12,116 nucleotides of DNA from JALZAH01 sp051000755 (GTDB lineage: Bacteria; Actinomycetota; Acidimicrobiia; Acidimicrobiales; Palsa-688): NCBI GenBank assembly GCA_051000755.1, contig JBPCNZ010000101.1, positions 1 to 12,116 on the forward strand, in the 5' to 3' direction. The notes beneath the pieces are model-generated. The model saw nothing but the letters and a program-made list of their open reading frames with translations. It ran no database searches and was not told where the DNA came from. The number at the start of each line of letters is the position of its first letter. Positions within the stretch are counted from its first letter, which is position 1. A program made the translations under genes and the position numbers. Shown in pieces: positions 7,476 through 12,116 of the stretch.

Positions 7476-8429
7476 ATGGTGACGTTCCGGTCAGGCGGTG
7501 AGCTCCCGCTTGTCGACGCCGTCCGTGGTGCCTGCCGGGCCGTGGCCGACCAGGCCCGTCACGTGCGGATCAACGTCGACGCGATTGCTTCTTACGCTGA
7601 GGGGCTGCCCGCCGCGTCGGACGTGCCGGGGCTGGACCCGACGGCGCACTTCACCGAGGGGGACGTCGAGGCTGTCGCCGCGTTCGTGCTGTGCATCGAC
7701 TCGATCAACTTCGGCTCGGGCTGGTGGCCGACGGTCCGCAAGCGGCCGGGCCGCTCCGGCTCCTTGACCATGGCCAGCGGGCTCGCCGACCGCTTCCGGG
7801 CTCGCGGCCCATGGACGGCCGAGGAGCTCGCCGAGATCGACGCTGGTGAACTGGCCGAGGTGCTCGACCAGGACCCAGACCACGAGGTCCTGCCCCTGTT
7901 CGCCAACGCGCTGCGAGATCTCGGGAGCCACGTGCGCAATGACGCTGAGGGAAGCTTCCTCCGGGTCGTCACCGACGCCGGCGGCTCGGCCGTCGCTCTC
8001 GCGACCCGCCTGGCCGGCTGGGACTGCTTCTTCGATGTCTCTTCTTACGCCGGCAGCCAGGTGCCGTTCTTCAAACGCGCTCAACTCACCGCCGCTGACC
8101 TCCAAGCAGCCGGAGTCACCGCCTTTGGCGACCTGGCCCGCCTGACCGCGTTCGCCGACAACCTCGTACCCCACGTGCTCACCGTCGACGGCGTACTCGA
8201 ACTCGATCCGGTCCTGGCGGCAAGGATCGCCGCCGAAGAGCTGCTGGCGCACGACTCACCCGAGGAGATCGAACTGCGCGCCTGCGCCCTGCATGCCATC
8301 GAGCTTCTGGTCGCAGCCACCGATGGTCGCCTCTGCGCGGCCGAGATCGACATGGTGGTCTGGACCCGCGGCCAACAGCCCCACATGAAAGCCCGTCCGC
8401 GTCCGCGAGCTCGGACCACCGCCTACTAG
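7476..8429 (+). CDS. Queuosine salvage protein (Qng1 / DUF2419 family)
   Basis: The product matches the queuosine-salvage family, whose characterised members are nucleosidases that free queuine from queuosine 5'-phosphate so that it can be reinserted into tRNA. Family landmarks are DSINFGSGWWPTVRKRPGRSGS in the first third, then YAGSQVPFFKRAQLTAADL, FGDLARLTAFADNLVPHVL, ELDPVLAARI, EEIELRACALHAIELLV and the C-terminal pattern MVVWTRG...PRPRARTTAY. I prefer the ATG at 7476 (317 aa), which fits the usual length. The frame is open back to a GTG at 7419, whose extra 19 residues look unlike the family. There is no queuine transporter or tRNA-guanine transglycosylase in the window. A family-level call is safe; the exact substrate in this organism is inferred. 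Confidence 0.85.
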   Translation: MVTFRSGGELPLVDAVRGACRAVADQARHVRINVDAIASYAEGLPAASDVPGLDPTAHFTEGDVEAVAAFVLCIDSINFGSGWWPTVRKRPGRSGSLTMASGLADRFRARGPWTAEELAEIDAGELAEVLDQDPDHEVLPLFANALRDLGSHVRNDAEGSFLRVVTDAGGSAVALATRLAGWDCFFDVSSYAGSQVPFFKRAQLTAADLQAAGVTAFGDLARLTAFADNLVPHVLTVDGVLELDPVLAARIAAEELLAHDSPEEIELRACALHAIELLVAATDGRLCAAEIDMVVWTRGQQPHMKARPRPRARTTAY

Positions 8430-8442
8430 AGAACGCCGATTT

Positions 8443-8667
8443 GTGGCTCGTTTCACCGGCACCAACCCTCAGCGCCTCGAGTCCGCCAGAGCGACGGACA
8501 ACGCTGGCGGTGAGATCACCGAGTGCGAACCACCGCGACGACTGGCGGTCACCTCGGTGCTCGGCACCGACGCCAGCCTCGTCAGCATCGATCTCCGGTC
8601 AACCGGCGACGACACGACAGAGCTGACGCTGCAACACCGCGTTGCCAGCCGTAGCCCCGCCGTTTGA
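8443..8667 (+). pseudogene. SRPBCC/AHSA1-like domain fragment
   Basis: This 74-codon frame encodes an internal slice of an SRPBCC (AHSA1, START-like) domain. DNAGGEITECEPPRRLAVT, followed by SLVSIDLRSTGDDTTELTLQH, is a standard mid-domain sequence. Both the N-terminal strand-helix region and the C-terminal long helix of this roughly 150-aa fold are missing, and what flanks the slice is unrelated. It therefore looks like a remnant and not a working protein. It begins 13 nt after the queuosine-salvage gene and ends just before an inverted repeat at 8676, which may mark the break. A short expressed peptide cannot be excluded. Confidence 0.6.
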
Positions 8668-8675
8668 TGACACCA

Positions 8676-8699
8676 AAACTGACCCCTCGTCCTCAGTTT
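8676..8699. repeat. Inverted repeat upstream of cyanase
   Basis: AAACTGA (8676-8682) and TCAGTTT (8693-8699) form a perfect 7-bp inverted repeat with a 10-nt spacer. It lies 47 nt before the cyanase ATG, at the end of the SRPBCC fragment. It could be an operator for cyanase, a weak hairpin, or the remnant of an insertion-sequence end. Sequence alone does not decide. Confidence 0.4.
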
Positions 8700-8745
8700 C
8701 TCCGGTTGTAACACGGACCTACGTGGACGCGACGAGGATGAGGTG

Positions 8746-9207
8746 ATGACCAGCACTCCCGTTTCCGGTACCCGGCTGTGGGCCGGTGCTCAGGTCGCCG
8801 CCGCCAAGGCGAGATCCGGCGTGACCTGGGCTGACATAGCCCAGGCTGTCGGCCGCAGCCTGGTGTGGTCGACCTCCGCCGTCCTTGGCCAGCAGCCCCT
8901 CGACGCCGACCAGGCGAGCGCCATCGGAGGACTTCTCAGCCTCGACGACGACGTGGTAGCCGCCCTGCAACTGCCCCCCGACCGGGGAGCGGGGGCGTTG
9001 GACCGCAGCCAGCCGGCCGTCTACCGGCTGGAGGAGGCCGTCCAGGTGTACGGGGCAGCCGTTGCCGCCCTCATGGCCGAGGAGTTCGGCGATGGCATCA
9101 TGAGTGCCATCGACTTCGAGCTGGACTTCGCCCGGGTGGCAGATCCCAAGGGGGACCGGGTGGTGCTGACCTTCAACGGGAAGTTCCTGCCCTACCGCGT
9201 GTGGTGA
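8746..9207 (+). CDS. cynS: Cyanate hydratase (cyanase)
   Basis: Cyanase converts cyanate and bicarbonate to CO2 and carbamate, which decays to ammonia and CO2. The 153-aa product is of typical length, with an N-terminal helical HTH-like domain (roughly 10-75) and the C-terminal catalytic domain. Residues matching the E. coli triad are Arg94 and Glu97 in VYRLEEAVQVYG and Ser120 in FGDGIMSAIDFELD. ADPKGDRVVLTFNGKFLPY is the usual ending. The ATG at 8746 is preceded by GAGG (8734-8737); a GTG at 8743 is an alternative. No cynT carbonic anhydrase, cynX transporter or LysR regulator is adjacent. It is coupled to a downstream thioesterase by a GTGA overlap and complements the urease operon as a second ammonia source. 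Confidence 0.95.
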   Translation: MTSTPVSGTRLWAGAQVAAAKARSGVTWADIAQAVGRSLVWSTSAVLGQQPLDADQASAIGGLLSLDDDVVAALQLPPDRGAGALDRSQPAVYRLEEAVQVYGAAVAALMAEEFGDGIMSAIDFELDFARVADPKGDRVVLTFNGKFLPYRVW

Positions 9208-9692
9208 GGACGGCAGCATGGCGCCCGATGGGCACCGGTCCCGACGAGCTCAGCATCCAGGAGCGCCTCTATCCCACCCTCACCTGCTTCGGGTGCGGTC
9301 ACGCCAATCCGAAGGGCCTCAAGCTGCGAAGCTATCTCGCGGGGAAAGCCGTCGTGGCCACCTTCGTTCCCCTCCCGGAGCACGACAACGGGGTCGGCTA
9401 TCTCAACGGCGGGATCATCTCCACGGTGCTCGACTGCCACAGCGCCGCGGCGGTGATGACCGAAGCTGAGCGCCGGGGGTGGATGCCGGCGCCGGACGCA
9501 CCGATCGGCTACGTCACCGCCGGGCTCGATGTCCGCTACCTGCGTCCGACTCCCCTCTTCGAGCCGCTCACCCTCAGCGCCCAGGTGCGATCAGCCAGCG
9601 AGTCCGAGATGTGGGTGGACGTCGAGCTGTCCTGGGACGGCAAGCCGCGCGCCACCGCGGTGGCCACCTGGAGGCAGTGGCGGCCCCGCTGA
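9204..9692 (+). CDS. PaaI-like hotdog-fold thioesterase
   Basis: This is a probable acyl-CoA thioesterase of the 4HBT/PaaI hotdog superfamily. From the GTG at 9204, which overlaps the cyanase stop, the product is 162 aa; an ATG at 9228 would give 154 aa. Near the N terminus, CFGCGHANPKGLKLR (28-42) is the Cys-x-x-Cys-Gly segment seen in a PaaI subgroup. The hotdog helix signature is GYLNGGIISTVLDCHSA, with Asn68-Gly-Gly where many relatives have His-Gly-Gly, and Asp77 in the usual catalytic-acid position. LDVRYLRPTPL and a final WRQWRP complete the fold. Substrate is unknown. Coupling to cyanase suggests co-expression, but no known pathway links the two. Confidence 0.85.
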   Translation: MRTAAWRPMGTGPDELSIQERLYPTLTCFGCGHANPKGLKLRSYLAGKAVVATFVPLPEHDNGVGYLNGGIISTVLDCHSAAAVMTEAERRGWMPAPDAPIGYVTAGLDVRYLRPTPLFEPLTLSAQVRSASESEMWVDVELSWDGKPRATAVATWRQWRPR

Positions 9693-9739
9693 GATGCCGG
9701 CGGCACACCGGCGGCACCGGCGCTCACCCTGACGCCGGC

Positions 9740-9799
9740 GGCGAGGGCGCTGGAGGCGAGGGCGCTGGCGGTGAGGGCGCTGGGCGAGAGGCACTGGCG
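9740..9799 (+). repeat. 15-bp tandem repeat, about four copies
   Basis: The unit GGCGAGGGCGCTGGM occurs at 9740-9754, 9755-9769 and 9770-9784 (third copy with T for C at its third base), followed by a degenerate fourth copy (CGAGAGGCACTGGC). It starts 47 nt after the thioesterase stop. Its 15-bp period keeps every frame open, which explains the spurious open frames across it. Confidence 0.75.
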
Positions 9800-9801
9800 G
9801 C

Positions 9802-9885
9802 GACGAACGTGAACCGTTCGTACCGGCCTCCATCCGGCCGAGGACTGTTTGTGCCGCCTGACGGGGCGAACGGTTCACGTTCGTC
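9802..9885. repeat. Perfect 19-bp inverted repeat of two palindromic sites
   Basis: GACGAACGTGAACCGTTCG (9802-9820) is the exact reverse complement of 9867-9885, with 46 nt between. Each arm is also a dyad: CGAACG-N5-CGTTCG at 9804-9820 and at 9867-9883. The layout fits a pair of operator-like sites facing each other, terminal inverted repeats of a tiny element, or one large RNA stem. No flanking target duplication is visible. Confidence 0.7.
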
Positions 9886-9889
9886 CCAA

Positions 9890-9906
9890 AACCGAAACAA
9901 TCGGTT
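9890..9906. other. Small hairpin next to the 19-bp inverted repeat
   Basis: AACCGA (9890-9895) pairs with TCGGTT (9901-9906) around AACAA. The GGTTCAC word of the neighbouring inverted repeat recurs at 9903-9909, so this may be a third, degenerate site of the same kind. It could also act as the stem of a terminator after the cynS-thioesterase pair, although no T-tract follows. Confidence 0.35.
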
Positions 9907-10407
9907 CACCCCGGCCCCTCGCGCAGCCCAGGTTGCTCGCCCCGGCTCTCCGCCCGAGGGATCGTCGGCCCGTTGAGTCACGGGCCTGGGTTGTGCGAGT
10001 CGGCGCCGCGGTTGGGAAGGTGAGAGCGGTGATGCGGGGCTTGGCGAGGTTCGACGGAGGTGGCTGGGGGAAGGCGCGCTGAGCAAGGAAAGGGTTGTGG
10101 CGGCTGATCGTGGGTAGCCGAGGCTCGGGGGCCGTGGTGGTAGGGTCGGTGGCTGAGGCTGCTGGGCGCCCCTGGTTTGTGGCTCGAGCGGGCGTCTGGC
10201 GTTAGGGCCCTGCTCGTGACGCACGTCGGCGGGGGGCGGGCCAGTGAGGGGCTGTTCGCCATGAGGGTCTTAGCGGGACAACACCCGGTGATTCCACAAC
10301 CGCCTCACGACGAAGAAGGTCCCCGTGCAACTGCGAAGACCACGTCTGTCGGCATCGACTAGCACGGCGCCGCAGCGTGGTCGGCTTAGGCGATCCCACG
10401 GAGCACG

Positions 10408-10467
10408 GGCACTGGCACTGGCACTGGCACTGGCACCGGCACCGGCACTGGCACTGGCACTGGCACG
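10408..10467. repeat. Hexanucleotide array (GGCACT/GGCACC)10
   Basis: Ten adjoining 6-bp units run from 10408 to 10467: four GGCACT, two GGCACC, three GGCACT and a final GGCACG. The array ends 7 nt before the stop codon of the - strand diguanylate cyclase. Arrays of this kind are prone to slippage; since the unit is a multiple of three, length changes would not shift a frame. Confidence 0.9.
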
Positions 10468-10474
10468 GAACCCG

Positions 10475-11575
10475 CTAAGCCGTGCGGCCGGCGCCCTTGT
10501 TGGCGTACATGGCCATGTCGGCGTGGTACAGCAGCGCTTCGACGTCGCTCGTGCTGGCATCAAAGGTGGCGGCACCGACGCTGATGGTCACGACCTCAGG
10601 GACGTCGGTCAACAGCCGGCAGAAGGCCCGTCGGATCCGATCGACCAGCTGGGCCGCACCCTCGAGATCGAGGTCCACGGCGACGATGACGAATTCGTCT
10701 CCGCCCAGTCGGGCGATGACATCGGCGGCGCGCACCTGGGCCCGGAGACGGCCAACGGTCTCCTTGAGGACGAGGTCACCGACGGCGTGCCCATAGCGGT
10801 CATTGATCTGCTTGAGCCCGTCGAGGTCGCAGTAGAGCACGGCGCCAGGCGGTCCGCCCTGGACGGCATCGGCCACGACCGTCCGCAGATGGGTGAGCAG
10901 CACCCGCCGGTTGGGCACGCCCGTCAGGGCGTCGAGCTGGGCTTGGCGGGACAGGATGTCGTCGCGAGCTTTACGCTCGGTGATGTCCTCGAGGTGCACG
11001 AGCAGAAACGGCGGGTAGCTGCTGCCCGGGGAGATGACGCTTGCCGTGAGGCTGGCCCAGATCAACGTCCCGTCCTTGCGGACCATCTTGCGCTCGTCGC
11101 GCGTGAAACGTCGGTGTCCGTAGGCGAACTCCCGGAGCCGGGCATCACTGGGGGCCCGCTCACTGGGATGCACCAGCTTGGCCCAATGCAGATCTGCCAG
11201 CTCGCCAGCGCTGCGCCCGAACACCCGGCAGAAGGCATCATTGACCTGAAGAAGCCGGCCCCGGTCCCCGGCATCGAGGCTGAACATGGCCATGGCCCCC
11301 GCCGATGCCGAGAACGAGAACCGGAAAGCAGCCTCGCTGGCCTGGAGCCGACCATGTTCCTGGCGCAGCTGTTCCGCCAGTTTGGCGTTGCCGATGGCCA
11401 CCCCTGCCTGGACGGCGAAGATGTCGAGCATCTCTCGCAGCATCGGGCCCGGACGGCGCTGGTCGGGAGGTAGATCGACCGAGAGCACTCCGACCATGGT
11501 CCCGTCGCTGGCATACATCGGCGCCAACAGGGCATCCTCGGGATGCCACGCATCCGGCGCCTCCTCCACGGTCAC
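10475..11575 (-). CDS. PAS-GGDEF diguanylate cyclase, downstream part of an interrupted gene
   Basis: This part carries the catalytic half of a cyclic-di-GMP synthase, which joins two GTP. From the GTG at 11575 (366 aa) it reads: the C-terminal half of a GAF domain (1-66, with DAWHPEDALLAPMY and GVLSVDLP), a linking helix (66-84), a PAS domain with PAC motif (about 85-205, ending LEDITERKARDD), and a GGDEF domain (about 214-366). The active loop GGDEF is intact at 291-295, and an inhibitory I-site RxxD (Arg282-Asp285) lies five residues before it. DALTGVPNRR, CDLDGLKQINDRYGHAVGD and HADMAMYANKG are canonical. It is in the same frame as the upstream part (11600-11932), separated only by a TGA and eight codons. 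No ribosome site precedes the GTG, so separate expression is doubtful. Confidence 0.85.
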   Translation of the reverse strand: MTVEEAPDAWHPEDALLAPMYASDGTMVGVLSVDLPPDQRRPGPMLREMLDIFAVQAGVAIGNAKLAEQLRQEHGRLQASEAAFRFSFSASAGAMAMFSLDAGDRGRLLQVNDAFCRVFGRSAGELADLHWAKLVHPSERAPSDARLREFAYGHRRFTRDERKMVRKDGTLIWASLTASVISPGSSYPPFLLVHLEDITERKARDDILSRQAQLDALTGVPNRRVLLTHLRTVVADAVQGGPPGAVLYCDLDGLKQINDRYGHAVGDLVLKETVGRLRAQVRAADVIARLGGDEFVIVAVDLDLEGAAQLVDRIRRAFCRLLTDVPEVVTISVGAATFDASTSDVEALLYHADMAMYANKGAGRTA

Positions 11576-11599
11576 GTCCGGGACCCACGTGAACGGGTC

Positions 11600-11602
11600 T
11601 CA
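11600..11602 (-). other. In-frame TGA splitting the GAF-PAS-GGDEF gene
   Basis: Read on the - strand, the frame runs ...HEQEDA, TGA, DPFTWVPDVTVEEAPDAWHPED... without any shift. Related GAF-GGDEF proteins have continuous sequence through this loop. A single base change (for example from TGG or CGA) would explain it. TGA is an ordinary stop in this genome, since it ends all six urease genes, so general recoding is unlikely. Confidence 0.8.
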
Positions 11603-11932
11603 GGCGTCCTCCTGTTCGTGAGAGACGAAACGCAACGGGCCCCAGGCCACGGATCGGGCCAAGAGGTCATCCATGAAAGCCTTCTCGACGATCTGGCCGG
11701 CCAGGACGTCGCAGGCCTCTTGGGGACCGGCCACGGCCAGCACCTGCAGGTCGCCGTTGGCCAGGACGTAGTTCACCGCGGCGGCGCCAAAGCCAAGCGC
11801 TTCGACCACTCCCTCGGCGACGGCTTGGAGGGTGTCGTTCAGTCGCTGACCGCGGTTGATCTGGGCGCTGACCGAAGCCACTCGCCGCAGGACCGCTAGA
11901 TCAAGGTGTCTATCCGCCATATGCATAGCCAC
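11600..11932 (-). CDS. N-terminal GAF part of the interrupted diguanylate cyclase
   Basis: These 110 codons encode the first part of the sensory GAF domain of the cyclase at 10475-11575. LDLAVLRRVASVSAQINRGQRLNDTLQAVAEGVVEALGFGAAAVNY is the usual opening helix and first strand, followed by LQVLAVAGP and a helix ending LRFVSHEQEDA. The domain stops in the middle at a TGA, and its missing strands continue in the same frame just beyond. Start candidates are GTG 11932, ATG 11926 and ATG 11920, none with a strong ribosome site. Alone, it would be half a GAF domain and probably unstable. With the downstream part the gene would encode about 485 residues. Confidence 0.75.
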   Translation of the reverse strand: MAMHMADRHLDLAVLRRVASVSAQINRGQRLNDTLQAVAEGVVEALGFGAAAVNYVLANGDLQVLAVAGPQEACDVLAGQIVEKAFMDDLLARSVAWGPLRFVSHEQEDA

Positions 11933-12003
11933 CAGACATTGCCATCGGTTCGTACCTCTGTGGCCACTTGGACGTTAGTTGACCTTCTCCTCAAGGACAC
12001 GTT

Positions 12004-12019
12004 TGCGGAATTTTTCGCA
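12004..12019. promoter_or_regulatory. Near-palindrome upstream of the diguanylate cyclase gene
   Basis: TGCGGAA (12004-12010) and TTTCGCA (12013-12019) form a 7-bp dyad with one mismatch and a TT centre, in a locally A/T-rich patch of otherwise G/C-rich DNA. It is about 70 nt before the - strand cyclase start, where a promoter or operator would be expected. No clear -10/-35 pair was found. Confidence 0.25.
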
Positions 12020-12027
12020 GTCTGTAA

Positions 12028-12116
12028 CAACTCCTCGCCGGCGGCGGCCCCGCCAACATCATCAGCGCCGGCGGGCGGGACTACGCGTTCGATGACGTGT
12101 CGGGCTTTGAAGTGGT
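12028..12116 (+). other. Unassigned open frame running off the window end
   Basis: After a TAA at 12025-12027, the + frame stays open to the edge and reads like protein (LLAGGGPANIISAGGRDY, then FDDVSGFEV), with G/C-rich third positions. It has no start codon in a sensible place and I do not recognise a family. It may be part of a broken gene or chance coding in G/C-rich DNA. Confidence 0.2.

Larger units (their letters stand above)
9693..10474. other. Repeat-rich region without a convincing gene
   Basis: About 780 nt separate the thioesterase from the convergent diguanylate cyclase. Open frames exist on both strands, but they encode low-complexity Pro/Ser/Arg or Gly/Glu sequence with no family resemblance. 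The region holds a 15-bp tandem repeat, a 19-bp inverted repeat, a small hairpin and a hexanucleotide array, listed separately. The segment 10260-10370 has a more balanced composition than its surroundings and may be a relic of something, but I could not identify it. Confidence 0.6.

Noticed and set aside
8505..8519. GGCGGTGAGATCAC resembling the end of the palindromic element
   Set aside because: The match is short and is explained by the conserved GGEI codons of the SRPBCC domain; no facing arm is present.
9804..9820. LexA/SOS box
   Set aside because: The dyad CGAACG-N5-CGTTCG has seven bases between GAAC and GTTC where the actinobacterial SOS box has four, and no SOS gene follows.
9479..9976. 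Open + frame through the thioesterase end and the 15-bp repeats
   Set aside because: It overlaps the thioesterase in another frame and owes its openness to the 15-bp period; its product is low-complexity Gly/Glu/Ala.
9724..10224. Open - frame in the repeat-rich spacer
   Set aside because: The product is Pro/Ser/Arg low-complexity with no ribosome site or recognisable domain.
10408..10467. CRISPR-like array
   Set aside because: The units are six bases and adjoin directly with no spacers, so it is a simple tandem repeat.

Overview
The window is high-GC DNA with the gene style of an actinobacterium, possibly an uncultured Acidimicrobiia-like lineage. This rests on the G/C-rich third positions, the GTG/TTG starts, the ureABCFGD order without ureE, and the protein flavour. 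No RNA gene, CRISPR array or intact transposase was seen.

Positions 1-5791 (+ strand) hold a nitrogen-acquisition block. An amidase-signature enzyme (AMI1-like) is followed after a hairpin-filled 49-nt gap by urease structural genes ureA, ureB and ureC and accessory genes ureF, ureG and ureD. Every urease junction overlaps, so the six genes look like one translationally coupled operon. All nickel ligands, the carbamylated lysine and the flap Cys-His of UreC are present. A phosphoesterase (phospholipase C/acid phosphatase family, - strand, 5830-6972) converges on the operon.

Positions 6973-7475 are intergenic and carry the second copy of a roughly 85-nt imperfect palindromic element. The first copy (127-216) lies at the amidase 5' end and seems to supply its start codon. 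Then come a queuosine-salvage (Qng1/DUF2419) gene (7476-8429), a decayed SRPBCC/AHSA1 fragment (8443-8667), a short inverted repeat, cyanase (cynS, 8746-9207) and a PaaI-like hotdog thioesterase joined to cynS by a GTGA overlap. Urease and cyanase both release ammonia and CO2. Urea and cyanate interconvert chemically, so the two systems make metabolic sense close together.

Positions 9693-10474 have no convincing gene but are rich in repeats: a 15-bp tandem repeat, a perfect 19-bp inverted repeat whose arms are themselves palindromes, a smaller hairpin, and a hexanucleotide array. Positions 10475-11932 (- strand) encode a GAF-PAS-GGDEF diguanylate cyclase cut by a single in-frame TGA within the GAF domain. 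The last 184 nt hold a near-palindrome and an unassigned open frame running off the edge.

The items most worth following up are the interrupted cyclic-di-GMP synthase, the dispersed palindromic element that appears to have donated a gene start, the palindromic site pair at 9802-9885, and the cyanase-thioesterase coupling.
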